From contig NZ_JBEWZI010000001.1 of assembly GCF_040566545.1 (NCBI RefSeq), forward strand, positions 310,001 through 374,000: a stretch of DNA of 64,000 nt, in the 5' to 3' direction. The DNA comes from Uliginosibacterium flavum (GTDB lineage Bacteria; Pseudomonadota; Gammaproteobacteria; Burkholderiales; Rhodocyclaceae). The notes under the pieces were generated by a model, which was not told the origin of the DNA, made no database searches, and saw only the letters and a list, made by a program, of their open reading frames with translations. Position numbers and translations under genes: made by a program. Below are positions 10,624 to 19,869 of the stretch, piece after piece. How positions within the stretch are numbered: the stretch's first letter is position 1; each line of letters starts with the position of its first letter.

Positions 10624-11565
10624 ATGCTGATCCGCCGCCCCGCCGATATTGCCCCATCGGAAATCACCTCGCCCGAGCTGTATCGCGCCCGCCGCGAGTT
10701 CATGGCTCACAGCGGCCGCTTGGCGCTGGCCGGCGCATCGATGCTGGCAATGCCCTGGTCGGCCGCCGAAGCGGCTGCGCTGGCGAATGTGCAGCCAAAC
10801 AAGATGCCGCTGAAAGACAAGCCGACACGCATCAAGGACATCACGACTTACAACAATTACTACGAGTTCGGCCTCGACAAGGAAGACCCTGCCGAGAACG
10901 CCCGGGCGCTGAAGACACGGCCATGGTCAGTCGTAGTGGAAGGTTTGTGCAACAAGCCGCGCAGCTTCGCGATTGAAGATCTGCTCAAACTTGCTCCGCT
11001 GGAGGAGCGCCTGTACCGCATGCGCTGCGTGGAAGGCTGGTCGATGGTCATTCCCTGGGTGGGCTTCTCGCTTTCTGCCTTGCTGAAGCAGGTCGAACCG
11101 CAAGGCAGCGCCAAGTATGTGGAGTTCGTCACGCATTACGACAAGAAAACCATGATCGGCACCTGGCAACCTGTGCTGGACTGGCCCTACACCGAAGGCT
11201 TGCGGATGGACGAGGCGCTGCATCCGCTGACGACCCTGGCGGTTGGCCTGTATGGCGAGGAATTGCTGCCGCAAAACGGCGCGCCGATCCGCCTCGTTGT
11301 GCCATGGAAGTACGGCTTCAAGAATGCAAAATCCATTGTGCGCATCCGTCTGGTCGAGAAGATGCCGGGCACGGCCTGGAACAAGGCCGCTGCCAATGAA
11401 TACGGCTTCTACTCCAACGTGAATCCTGATGTGGCCCACCCACGCTGGAAGCAGGACACCGAGCGGCGCATTGGCGAGCTCACCAAACGCAAAACCCTGA
11501 TGTTCAATGGCTACGATGAAGTCGCCTCGCTGTATGCGGGCATGGATCTGAAAAAGAATTTCTGA
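10624..11565 (+). CDS. msrP: Protein-methionine-sulfoxide reductase catalytic subunit MsrP (YedY)
   Basis: The 313-residue molybdopterin protein repairs oxidised methionines in periplasmic proteins. A Tat-type signal (RARREFMAHSGRLALAGASML) is followed by the sulfite-oxidase-like domain. The molybdenum-ligating cysteine lies in MRCVEGWSMVIPWVGF. The RLVVPWKYGFKNAKSIVRIRL block is also characteristic. GAAAGGATGCACC precedes the start. Its stop overlaps the next start by one base (TGATG), so msrP and msrQ are translationally coupled. Confidence 0.96.
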   Translation: MLIRRPADIAPSEITSPELYRARREFMAHSGRLALAGASMLAMPWSAAEAAALANVQPNKMPLKDKPTRIKDITTYNNYYEFGLDKEDPAENARALKTRPWSVVVEGLCNKPRSFAIEDLLKLAPLEERLYRMRCVEGWSMVIPWVGFSLSALLKQVEPQGSAKYVEFVTHYDKKTMIGTWQPVLDWPYTEGLRMDEALHPLTTLAVGLYGEELLPQNGAPIRLVVPWKYGFKNAKSIVRIRLVEKMPGTAWNKAAANEYGFYSNVNPDVAHPRWKQDTERRIGELTKRKTLMFNGYDEVASLYAGMDLKKNF

Positions 11566-12260
11566 TGACAGACTGGTTGCGCAACCCCGGCCGACGCGGC
11601 ATCGCGGCATTCAAATTCCTGCTGTTTGTCGCCTGCCTGATCCCGCTGGCGCTGCTGGGCTGGGGCTTCTATGCGGATGAGCTGGGCGCCAACCCGATTG
11701 AAACCATCACCCGCGACACCGGCACCTGGACGCTGCGCTTCCTGTTGATTTCGCTGGCCATCACGCCTCTACGCAAAATCACGGGCATGAACTGGCTGAT
11801 CCGCACGCGGCGCATGCTCGGGCTGTACGCCTTTTTCTATGCGTCACTGCACTTCACGACTTATCTGTGGCTGGATCAGTTCTTCGACTGGGGCGGCATC
11901 GCCAAGGACATCCTCAAGCGCCCCTTCATCACCGCCGGTTTCGCCGCTTTCGTACTGCTGATTCCGCTGGCCGCCACGTCCTTCAACGCGGCGATCCGCG
12001 CCCTGGGCGGCAAGCGTTGGCAAACGCTACACCGCAGCGTCTACGCCATCGCCATCATCGGGGTGGTGCATTACTGGTGGCTGGTGAAGCGAGATATCAC
12101 CCAGCCGCTGATCTATGCCGCGATACTGGCTCTGCTATTGGGTTTGCGGGCGGCATGGCGGGAGAACGAGCGCAGAAGCCAGTCTCAGGGCAGCCTCACG
12201 CCAAAGCCAATACCGGAGCGGCTCTCGAAGAAACGTGTGATTCCGATCGTGCCGCGCTGA
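11565..12260 (+). CDS. msrQ: Haem-binding membrane subunit MsrQ (YedZ)
   Basis: This 231-residue ferric-reductase-like membrane protein passes electrons from the quinone pool to MsrP. Several hydrophobic segments are evident (about 16-32, 52-65, 80-100, 120-140, 155-175). Candidate haem-ligating histidines sit in FFYASLHFTTYLWLD, KRWQTLHRSVYAIAI and GVVHYWWLVK. The first core helix region carries LRFLLISLAITPLRKITGMNWL. A charged tail of about 30 residues follows the last helix. It is directly coupled to msrP. Confidence 0.95.
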   Translation: MTDWLRNPGRRGIAAFKFLLFVACLIPLALLGWGFYADELGANPIETITRDTGTWTLRFLLISLAITPLRKITGMNWLIRTRRMLGLYAFFYASLHFTTYLWLDQFFDWGGIAKDILKRPFITAGFAAFVLLIPLAATSFNAAIRALGGKRWQTLHRSVYAIAIIGVVHYWWLVKRDITQPLIYAAILALLLGLRAAWRENERRSQSQGSLTPKPIPERLSKKRVIPIVPR

Positions 12261-12262
12261 GT

Positions 12263-12769
12263 TCAGCGCAAATACGGCTTCACCCGCGCCTTGAAGGCAA
12301 CGGCCTGCTCGATGCGCATCGACTGATTCAGCGCGGTGATGATCTCGTTGCCCAGCGCGATGTAATCGCCAATGCGGGCAGACTGGGCGAGTTTCTTCTG
12401 GTACGCGCCGCCCTTTGAGCCAAAAACTTCGTTAATCATCTCGGCATACAAGCGGTACAGGCTCATCAGGCGGCTGGACTCGTCTGCCGGCACCTCGTCG
12501 GGCAAGATGGTGAGCAAGGCGGCAGAAACCGGGCTGGCGGGGGCCTGAGCTGGCGGCACATGTACAGGCTGGATCAAACCCGCGTCCTGCAGTTCCTGCA
12601 GATGCGCTTCGGTCACACCAGCAGCGGACAGGGTTTTTACCAGATGATGCGCGGGCTGTTTGCCATCAACCATCACCAGCAAGGTACGCAAACGCGGATG
12701 CAGGCGCATCTGGCGCTGTTGCAACTCGTCGATGCCGAACACGGTTTTGGTGAAAACGACGGCGTCCAT
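12263..12769 (-). CDS. Hypothetical protein, 168 aa
   Basis: I place the start at the ATG at 12769 (MDAVVFTKTVFGIDELQQRQ), preceded by GAGGCAAAT. The frame continues 15 codons upstream without better evidence. The N-terminal 75 residues look like a small helical or winged-helix-like domain (LRTLLVMVDGKQPAHHLVKTLSAAG, HLQELQDAGLIQPV). A Pro/Ala linker then leads to an alpha-helical C-terminal half. I do not recognise a named family. The 'bacterial PatA-like/response regulator N-domain' flavour is only an impression. It converges with msrQ, leaving two bases between the stops. Confidence 0.7.
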   Translation of the reverse strand: MDAVVFTKTVFGIDELQQRQMRLHPRLRTLLVMVDGKQPAHHLVKTLSAAGVTEAHLQELQDAGLIQPVHVPPAQAPASPVSAALLTILPDEVPADESSRLMSLYRLYAEMINEVFGSKGGAYQKKLAQSARIGDYIALGNEIITALNQSMRIEQAVAFKARVKPYLR

Positions 12770-12963
12770 ATTTGCCTCGATAAGGTAAGAAATACTTACA
12801 GCGGCGCGAGCCACAAGCCTAATGATAGCTACGACTTTCGCGCTATTGCAACGCCCGGTTTCCCCTAATGCAAAAATTGACCCTGCATCAGCCCACAGTT
12901 GTGACTAAATTCACACTCCAAGCCCGGTTAGCCGGCTAAAAGCAGCCCGCAGGCAGCGGTCGC

Positions 12964-14925
12964 TCAGATCTCGCTCGCCGCGGGCGCCGGCAAAGTTTCG
13001 AGAAACGCCACCACCTCGGCTTCCACGCGCGATCGGCGCATCGCCGGCAGGCTCTGCCAGACGCGCTTGCCATAGGGTTTGCTGAGCATGCGCGGATCGC
13101 ACACCATCAGCACGCCACGATCGCGTTCGCTGCGAATCAGGCGCCCGGCGCCCTGCTTCATGCTGATCACCGCGCGCGGCAGCTGATAGTCCATGAAGGG
13201 ATTACGGCCCTGCTTTTCGATCCAGCTCACGCGCGCCTTGAGCACCGGATCATCTGGCGGCGCGAACGGCAGCTTGTCGATGATCACTACCGACAGCGCA
13301 TCGCCGGGCACGTCCACGCCTTCCCAGAAACTCTGACTGGCCACCAGCACCGCATTGCCAAGCATGCGGAAACGCTCCAACAGCTCGCTGCGCGAAGCCT
13401 GGCCCTGCAGCAGCAGCGGAAAATCCAGGGCCTGGCGATGGAAGTGCGACTCCAGGCCTTCGTGAATGGTTTTCATCGCGCGTAGCGAAGTGCACAGCAC
13501 GAAGGTGCGTCCCTGCGCCGCGCGAATGATCGGCAGCGCAGCCTCAACCACGGCATCGGCGTAATCCAGGCTATTCGGGTCGGGCATATTGGGCGGCGCG
13601 TAGAGCACGGCCTGCTCGGCGTAATCGAAAGGGCTGCCCCACATCCCGGTTTCGGGCGGCGGATCAAGCGCATCGAGACCCAGCTCGGCGTTGTAATGCG
13701 CGAAGTTCTTGCCGACGGCCAAGGTTGCTGACGCGAAGATCCAGCTCTTGGCGTTGCCCTCGATCTGCTTGCGGAAGATTTCGCCCACGCGCAGCGGCGT
13801 GGTGTTCAGCGAAGCGGACTGGCTGAAGACTTCGACCCAGCGGATCGTGTCCGGCTGGTTCAGGCGTCGCCAGTTCGTCACCCGGCGGTGCATTTCGGTG
13901 CCACGCTGCCAGCATTTCTCCAGGCCTTCCGAGCGCTCGGCCTGCGATTCGGCCAGCGTCAGGTAATGCTCCAGCTCCTTCTCGACCACATCCAGCGCGT
14001 TGGTGAAATCCAGCTTGTCGGCAACCTGTTCGTAGCCCAGACGCGCGTTCTCTCCCGGAATCGCCAGACGCAGATCGCGCGCAGCCTTTTCCAGCGAACG
14101 CGTGGCGTCCTGCAGCGGGGCAAAATCACGTGCGGCGATCAGTGCCTCGGTGCGCGTGTCGCGTGCCAGATCCAGCAGCTGCCCGGTCGAAGCCGAATCG
14201 CCGAAGAACATGCTGGCGGTTTCCGGCAGCTGATGCGCCTCATCGAAGATCACGGTATTGCAGGCCGGCAGCAACTCGCCCATGCCTTCATCGCGCAACA
14301 TCACATCCGCGAAAAACAGGTGATGATTGACCACCACTACATCAGATTCCTGCGCCGTGCGCCGCGCCGCCATCACAAAGCATTCCTTGGCCGAGGGGCA
14401 TTCCTGACCAAGACAATTGTCGCGCGTCGAGGTGGCCGCCATCCACACCGTCGAATCCTCGGGCACGCCCGCGCACTCGGCCTTGTCGCCGGTCATGGTG
14501 GTCAGCAGCCACTTTGAAATCGTGCGGATCTGCACCGCATCCTCACGATTGAGGAAGCGCCCTTCCGACATCGAACGCTCGATGTGATAGTGGCAGGCGT
14601 AGTTCTGTCGCCCCTTGAGCAGCGCCACGCGCACCGGCACCTTGAGCGCCTTGCGCACGGCCGGCAGATCGCGGTGGAAAAGCTGATCCTGCAGCGTTTT
14701 CGTGCCGGTGGAGATGATCACCTTGCCGCCGGAAAGCAGCGCAGGCACCAGATAGGCGAAGGTCTTGCCGGTGCCGGTGCCGGCTTCGGCCACCAGGGCA
14801 CGGTTGCCCTTGATCGCGCGGGCGATGGCTTCGGCCATTTCGACCTGTTGCGGACGCGCGCGAAAGCCCGGAATCACGCGGGCCAGCGAACCTTCATCAG
14901 CAAAATGTGCAGCAATATCGTTCAT
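12964..14925 (-). CDS. ATP-dependent DNA helicase, DinG/YoaA (XPD-like) family
   Basis: The 653-residue superfamily 2 helicase shows Walker A AEAGTGTGKTFAYLVPALL, Walker B VIFDEAHQLPE and the C-terminal QGAGRLIRSERDRGVL motif VI. Four cysteines between motifs Ia and II (NYACHYHIE, DNCLGQECPSAKECF) are spaced as in Fe-S cluster helicases. Such enzymes unwind 5'-overhang DNA, R-loops or damaged forks. I start at the ATG at 14925 (MNDIAAHFADEG). The open frame reaches 15087, but the upstream part lies in dispersed-repeat DNA. YoaA-like rather than classical DinG is suggested by length and the absence of an exonuclease domain. Confidence 0.92.
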   Translation of the reverse strand: MNDIAAHFADEGSLARVIPGFRARPQQVEMAEAIARAIKGNRALVAEAGTGTGKTFAYLVPALLSGGKVIISTGTKTLQDQLFHRDLPAVRKALKVPVRVALLKGRQNYACHYHIERSMSEGRFLNREDAVQIRTISKWLLTTMTGDKAECAGVPEDSTVWMAATSTRDNCLGQECPSAKECFVMAARRTAQESDVVVVNHHLFFADVMLRDEGMGELLPACNTVIFDEAHQLPETASMFFGDSASTGQLLDLARDTRTEALIAARDFAPLQDATRSLEKAARDLRLAIPGENARLGYEQVADKLDFTNALDVVEKELEHYLTLAESQAERSEGLEKCWQRGTEMHRRVTNWRRLNQPDTIRWVEVFSQSASLNTTPLRVGEIFRKQIEGNAKSWIFASATLAVGKNFAHYNAELGLDALDPPPETGMWGSPFDYAEQAVLYAPPNMPDPNSLDYADAVVEAALPIIRAAQGRTFVLCTSLRAMKTIHEGLESHFHRQALDFPLLLQGQASRSELLERFRMLGNAVLVASQSFWEGVDVPGDALSVVIIDKLPFAPPDDPVLKARVSWIEKQGRNPFMDYQLPRAVISMKQGAGRLIRSERDRGVLMVCDPRMLSKPYGKRVWQSLPAMRRSRVEAEVVAFLETLPAPAASEI

Positions 14926-15034
14926 GGGGAAACCGGAAAAAAGCCGGGCGATGGTAGCACGCGCAGCCTGCCGGATTGAGGGCCGAAAACCTGAGGCCGA
15001 GTTCATGAATGGCTGTAGATCCGCACCCAGCTTA

Positions 15035-15090
15035 CCTGTGCAAAGCCCCATTCTGTAGAGGCAATACAGGCGCGGCTCTTCAAGCATGCC
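15035..15090. repeat. Dispersed element copy (GGCTCTTCAAGCATGCC type)
   Basis: Lies in the roughly 295-bp divergent gap between the helicase and the PilB-like gene. The right end reads GCGGCTCTTCAAGCATGCC; the left side contains CCTGTGCAAAGCC. No promoter for either gene was identified in this gap. Confidence 0.7.
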
Positions 15091-15220
15091 TCTGTCGGCT
15101 CAATCTTCGCCGCCGCCGGTCGTTAAAACCTGCAAAGGTTCCCGAAAACTCCGCCTGCCGCATTGCGACTTCCGAAGCGCAAGCCTACAGTCAGCAACAA
15201 TTTATCCTCGCCCAGCCCAA

Positions 15221-17053
15221 ATGCCCAAAGCCGCCAGCATTGTCCACCTCAAGGCCACCGTCACGCCCATCACCGAGGCTGATCGCAAGCTCACGCTCAA
15301 GGAAGTACTGCGCCTGCTGCTTGATGATCAAATCCTTACGCGCGAGGAAGCCGAGCAGGTGCACGCCGAGCGCCATAACAGCAAGGCAGTCCATCCGCTG
15401 TCAGTGATCGCGGAACGCCAGTTCAAGAACCAGCAGCCGCCACACAAGCCGTTGCATCTGGAAGCCCTCACCGAATGGCTGGCAGGCAAGCTCGGGCTGG
15501 AATATTTCCATATTGATCCACTCAAGATCAATTTTTCGATCGTCACCGAGGTGATGTCCGCCGCCTATGCCTCGCGCCTGCAAGTGCTGCCGGTGCAGGT
15601 CACGCCCCATGAGGTAGTGATCGCCAGCGCCGAGCCGTATGTGCGCGAATGGGCACTCGAGCTGACACCGGTGCTGCGCAAGCCGATCCGCCGCGTCTTC
15701 GCCAACCCGCTGGATATCGAGCGCTTTCAGGTCGAGTTCTACAACCTCGCGCGTTCGGTCAAGAAGGCCACGCAAAAGGAAGCGCTGCAAGGCGGCCAGA
15801 TTTCCAATTTCGAACAACTGGTCGAGCTCAGCAAAACCAATCGCCAGTTCGACGCCAACGAGCAGCACATCGTCAGCATCGTCGACTGGCTGTGGCAATA
15901 CGCTTTCGAGCAGCGCGCCTCAGACATCCACGTCGAACCGCGCCGCGACATCGGCATCGTGCGTTTCCGCATCGACGGTGTACTGCATCAGGTCTATCAG
16001 TTGCCGATGGGCGTGATCAACGCCATGACCAGCCGTATCAAGATCCTCGGGCGCATGGACGTGGTCGAAAAACGCCGGCCACAGGATGGCCGCGTCAAGA
16101 CACGCACGCCGCAGGGCACCGAAGTCGAGCTGCGTCTGTCGACCCTGCCCACCGCCTTCGGCGAAAAACTGGTGATGCGGATTTTCGATCCGGACGTGCT
16201 GGTGCGCAATTTCGTCGAACTCGGCTTCACCGACGATGACACGACACGCTGGGCGCACATGACGCGTCAGCCCAATGGCATCATTCTGGTCACCGGCCCG
16301 ACCGGTTCAGGCAAGACCACCACGCTCTACTCCACGCTCAAGCAACTGGCCACGCCGGAAGTTAACGTGTGTACGATCGAAGATCCGATCGAAATGGTCG
16401 AAGGCGCCTTCAACCAGATGCAGGTCCAAGCCTCCATTGATCTGGGCTTTGCCGATGGCGTGCGCGCCCTGATGCGGCAGGATCCGGACATCATCATGAT
16501 CGGCGAAATCCGCGATTTGCCCACCGCCGAAATGGCGATCCAGGCGGCGCTGACCGGTCACCTCGTTCTCTCCACCCTGCACACCAACGATGCGCCCTCG
16601 GCGATCACCCGCATGCTCGATCTGGGCGTACCGGCCTATCTGCTCAACGCCACCATCCTCGGCGTGATGGCCCAGCGTCTGGTGCGCACCCTGTGCCCGC
16701 ATTGCAAGGAAGCCGCCGCGCCGACCGAAGAAGAGGCCGCGGCCTGGACGCAGCTGGCGATCCCCTTCAAGGCGCCCGTACCCACCCAGATCTATCATCC
16801 GGTCGGCTGTCTGGAATGCCGCAACACCGGCTACAGCGGGCGCATGGGCATCTATGAAACCCTCCTGATGTCGCCCGCGATCAGCCGCCTGATCCACAGC
16901 GGCGCCGATCTGGCGCTGGTGCGCCAGCAGGCCTACCGCGAAGACATGAAACCGCTGCGCATCTCCGGCGCCCTGAAAATTGCCAAAGGGCAAACCAGTC
17001 TGGACGAAGTACTGCGCATCGCCCCGCCTGCTCAGGATGAGAAGATGGGTTGA
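15221..17053 (+). CDS. GspE/PilB-type secretion or pilus assembly ATPase (orphan)
   Basis: The 610-residue AAA-type ATPase has a Walker A GPTGSGKTTTLYSTL, the Asp box region (CTIEDPIEMVEGAFNQMQV), Walker B/His boxes (DPDIIMIGEIRD, TGHLVLSTLHTNDA) and the tetracysteine zinc motif (CPHC ... CLEC). The N-terminal 150 residues resemble the GspE N1E/MshEN domain. It would power pilus or pseudopilus polymerisation at the inner membrane. No secretin, pilin or platform protein is nearby, so its system is unknown. I prefer the ATG at 15221 because the earlier frame is repeat-derived. Confidence 0.9.
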   Translation: MPKAASIVHLKATVTPITEADRKLTLKEVLRLLLDDQILTREEAEQVHAERHNSKAVHPLSVIAERQFKNQQPPHKPLHLEALTEWLAGKLGLEYFHIDPLKINFSIVTEVMSAAYASRLQVLPVQVTPHEVVIASAEPYVREWALELTPVLRKPIRRVFANPLDIERFQVEFYNLARSVKKATQKEALQGGQISNFEQLVELSKTNRQFDANEQHIVSIVDWLWQYAFEQRASDIHVEPRRDIGIVRFRIDGVLHQVYQLPMGVINAMTSRIKILGRMDVVEKRRPQDGRVKTRTPQGTEVELRLSTLPTAFGEKLVMRIFDPDVLVRNFVELGFTDDDTTRWAHMTRQPNGIILVTGPTGSGKTTTLYSTLKQLATPEVNVCTIEDPIEMVEGAFNQMQVQASIDLGFADGVRALMRQDPDIIMIGEIRDLPTAEMAIQAALTGHLVLSTLHTNDAPSAITRMLDLGVPAYLLNATILGVMAQRLVRTLCPHCKEAAAPTEEEAAAWTQLAIPFKAPVPTQIYHPVGCLECRNTGYSGRMGIYETLLMSPAISRLIHSGADLALVRQQAYREDMKPLRISGALKIAKGQTSLDEVLRIAPPAQDEKMG

Positions 17054-17067
17054 GCGCCTGCGGCGCA

Positions 17068-17235
17068 GTGCTGAGTGCTGAGTGCTGAGTGCTGAGTGCT
17101 GAGTGCTGAGTGCGTAATCAATGTGCCCCGAGAGTCTTGCCTGTCAAGGCTCTTCAGCACACCAACCCGAAGACGCTTGGCAGGCGCGGCGTTACAAGCA
17201 TGCCCCACTCAGCACTCAATACTCAGAACTCCGCC
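17068..17235. repeat. GTGCTGA heptamer array with complementary partner half
   Basis: Six perfect GTGCTGA units run from 17068 to 17109, 14 bp after the preceding stop. A dispersed-element copy (17130-17205, ending TTACAAGCATGCC) follows, then CACTCAGCACTCAATACTCAG, complementary to the array. The tail reads CTCCGCCGCAGGCGGCA. The rest of this gap, 17250-17383, shows nothing recognisable beyond CGCGGAGGC before the next start. Confidence 0.9.
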
Positions 17236-17383
17236 GCAGGCGGCAGGCCGCCACAAGGGCATAAACCTCAAGTTATCCGCCACGCCAGCCGTAACTCCCT
17301 TTGGCCCGGGAGTGTCTATCGCCGCGGCCACGACCCCCTGTGCGGATGGCGTTTGCGTCACTCCCACACCTTGACGCGGAGGC

Positions 17384-17839
17384 ATGATGAAAATTTCAAA
17401 ACTATTGCTCGTTTCGATGATTTCGCTGCTGGGCACGGCGCACGCAGCTGATGAATTTGCTTCGGCCAAAGAGGCCGAAGCCATGGTGGTCAAAGTGGTG
17501 GCGGCAGTCAAAGCCAATCGTGCAGCAACGCTGGCAGAGATCACCGCTAAAAACGCCAAATGGATCGACCGGGATCTGTACCCGGTGGTCTACGACACCA
17601 AAGGGCAAGTGCAGGCTCATGGTCAGAACGAAAAAATGGTCGGTAAGGATCTGATCGATTTCAAGGATCCGGATGGCAAGCTGTTTGTGCGCGAACGCGT
17701 GGATCTGGCCAAGAGCAAAGGCAAATTCTGGCAAGACTACAAGTTCACCGATCCGCTGAGCAAGAAGGTCCTGCCCAAACAGGCTTATTGCGAGCGCAGC
17801 GGTGAGGACATCGTCTGCGCCGGCGTCTACAAACGTTGA
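17384..17839 (+). CDS. Periplasmic single Cache domain protein
   Basis: The 151-residue secreted protein has a signal peptide (MMKISKLLLVSMISLLGTAHAADE) followed by one small-molecule-binding Cache module. The typical pattern is visible: LYPVVYDTKGQVQAHGQNEKMVGKDLIDFKDPDGK, and KFWQDYKFTDPLSKKVLPKQAYCER. Two cysteines near the C-terminus (YCERSGEDIVC) could form a disulfide. Either of two adjacent ATGs (17384, 17387) may start translation. It lies 91 bp upstream of a chemoreceptor gene on the same strand. A ligand-presenting partner role is possible but is only inferred from position. Confidence 0.85.
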   Translation: MMKISKLLLVSMISLLGTAHAADEFASAKEAEAMVVKVVAAVKANRAATLAEITAKNAKWIDRDLYPVVYDTKGQVQAHGQNEKMVGKDLIDFKDPDGKLFVRERVDLAKSKGKFWQDYKFTDPLSKKVLPKQAYCERSGEDIVCAGVYKR

Positions 17840-17930
17840 GAAAAACCAGACGGCGCGAGGCGATCTCGCGCCGATTCTTTGCGTAACAAACCGGCGCTTT
17901 TCTGCAGCATGTTTCAGGGGAGAAGGTTTC

Positions 17931-19547
17931 ATGCGGATCATTCATCGAATGCTGGCAGCGCCCTTGCTATGCGTGCTGCTGATGCTGGTTATGGGCGGCG
18001 TGGGCTACTGGTCGCTGAGCTCGATGAGTGGCGCGCTGCGCGAACTCTTTGAACAACGCTTCAACCAGGTCCTGCTGGTCAAAGGCCTGGAAAGCAGCCT
18101 GCTGCTGACCCATGCCGATGCCTACAGCCTGTTCACCTCGCTTGACGGCCTCGCGGCAGACAAACTCGCCACGCGCATCGCCAGCATTGACGCCTCGACT
18201 GCACGTATCGGCAGCCAGGTACAGGCCATGCAGACGGCCGACAACATTTCTGACACAGACAAACAACTGCTGACCGAGATTGCCGGCGGCCTTGAAAAAT
18301 ATCGCAAGGCGGTCAGCACCGCACTGGACATGGCCAGCGTCGACCCGGCCATGGGGCGCTCAGGCATGCAGACGGCGGACGACGTGTTCAAAGAAGTCTC
18401 GCGGGCCGTAAGCCAGGCGGTGGATGGCCAGACCGAGGCCGCACGCGAACGCTATGAGCTGGCTGACAGCAACGCGCGCAACGCACAATGGGGAACGCTG
18501 GGCACGCTGCTGGCGTCGATCATTCTGGCGACAGCCATCAGTTACTACATGGCGCGCAGCATCGTCGGACCGATGCACAAAGCCGTAAAAGTCGCCGAAC
18601 GGATCGCCGATGGTGATCTGAGCCTGAACATTGAAGCGGGCTCGAATGACGAACTGGGCCATTTGCTGAGTGCCCTGACGCGCATGCAGAATGGCTTGCG
18701 CACGGTGATTGGCGAAGTACAGGACAGCTCGCGCAATGTCGAAGGCGCCGCCCATGCCATGAGCGACGTTGTCGGCGGCGTAGCCAGCAGTGTCAGCGAA
18801 GAAAGCGAATCCCTGAGCGGGATTGCGGCGATGGTCGAGAACCTGACCGAGAGCATCTGGAACGCAGCCGAACGCACCGAAGCCGTCGTAAAAGTGGCGC
18901 ACGAAACATCACAAACCGCCACCGAAGGACGCGACCGCGTACTGCATGCGGCCGACGAGGTGCGCAAGATCGTCAGCACGGTCGATGGCACCGCCGCTTC
19001 GATGACGACCTTGGTCAAGAGTGCCGAAGAGATCAGCGGTTTTGCCAACGTGATCCATGAAATTGCCGACCAGACCAATCTGCTCGCACTGAATGCCGCC
19101 ATCGAGGCCGCCCGCGCAGGCGAGCAAGGCCGCGGCTTCGCCGTCGTCGCCGACGAAGTACGCAAGCTGGCTGAGAAAACCGCGCTGGCCACCAGCCAGA
19201 TCCAGACAATGATCGAACTGGTGCAACGTCAGGCCCGTGAAGCGGCCGATGAAATGGGCGTGGCGAAAGCCCGCGTGGAGTCCGGTGTGGCCGAAGTGGA
19301 GGGCCTGCGCGAACCGCTCAAGGCGCTGGACGAAGGCGCCCATCAGTCCCTGGACAATCTGCGCGAACTGAGCGAAGTGGCGCGCCAGCAATCCAGTTCA
19401 GCCAGCGAAATCGCCCAGAGCGTGGAACGCATCGCCAACGCCAGCGAAAGCAACTCCGCCGCCGTAGGACGCGGCCGCGAAGCCGCCACAGAACTGGAAG
19501 GCCTGGCCCGCACGCTGCTGCACAGCGTGGAACGGTTTCGCTGTTAA
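17931..19547 (+). CDS. Methyl-accepting chemotaxis protein
   Basis: The 538-residue transmembrane chemoreceptor starts at the ATG at 17931, with AGGGGAGAAGG just upstream. TM1 spans about residues 8-28, a helical periplasmic domain of roughly 155 residues follows, and TM2 is about 190-210 (LGTLLASIILATAISYYM). HAMP comes next (SIVGPMHKAVKVAERIADGDLSLNIEA). The cytoplasmic domain carries the CheA/CheW-binding tip EIADQTNLLALNAAIEAARAG and EQGRGFAVVADEVRKLAEKT. There is no C-terminal CheR-tethering pentapeptide. A heptamer array starts directly at the base after its stop codon. Confidence 0.95.
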   Translation: MRIIHRMLAAPLLCVLLMLVMGGVGYWSLSSMSGALRELFEQRFNQVLLVKGLESSLLLTHADAYSLFTSLDGLAADKLATRIASIDASTARIGSQVQAMQTADNISDTDKQLLTEIAGGLEKYRKAVSTALDMASVDPAMGRSGMQTADDVFKEVSRAVSQAVDGQTEAARERYELADSNARNAQWGTLGTLLASIILATAISYYMARSIVGPMHKAVKVAERIADGDLSLNIEAGSNDELGHLLSALTRMQNGLRTVIGEVQDSSRNVEGAAHAMSDVVGGVASSVSEESESLSGIAAMVENLTESIWNAAERTEAVVKVAHETSQTATEGRDRVLHAADEVRKIVSTVDGTAASMTTLVKSAEEISGFANVIHEIADQTNLLALNAAIEAARAGEQGRGFAVVADEVRKLAEKTALATSQIQTMIELVQRQAREAADEMGVAKARVESGVAEVEGLREPLKALDEGAHQSLDNLRELSEVARQQSSSASEIAQSVERIANASESNSAAVGRGREAATELEGLARTLLHSVERFRC

Positions 19548-19869
19548 GGACTGGGGACTGGGGACTGGGCCGGCAGCATGGCCGGAGAGCCGCTCCTGTC
19601 AAGCGTCGTCGCACCGCTGCTTGAAGAGCATTGCTGGGCAAGGCTCTGCAGCAATGCCAGTTTTCGTAGGGTGGGTTCGGAGCGCAGCGACAACCCACCG
19701 TTGGCGGACGTGGAAAAACCGTTAGCTCGCTTTGCAAGTCAACACTTCGCACCGGGCACGATGGTCAAGCCAGCCCTCCGAGTTCCCATTTCCCAGTTCC
19801 GAGTTCCCATTTCCGCCCTAGCCAAGGATAATCCCCCCCTTTCCCCATTCGGGCTCACCGGGTTTTTCC
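19548..19869. repeat. Composite repeat gap: GGACTGG array, dispersed element, GTAGGGTGGGTT half-element
   Basis: Three GGACTGG units fill 19548-19568 immediately after the TAA. A dispersed-element copy occupies about 19585-19658 (GAAGAGCATTGCTGGGCAAG, GGCTCTGCAGCAATGCC). GTAGGGTGGGTTCGGAGCGC...ACAACCCACC lies at 19666-19702. Near 19779-19816, GAGTTCCCATTTCCCAGTTCC forms the near-complement of the array. No gene is seen. Confidence 0.85.

Noticed and set aside
17068..17235. CRISPR-like array
   Set aside because: The repeats are contiguous 7-mers with no spacers and no cas genes are present.
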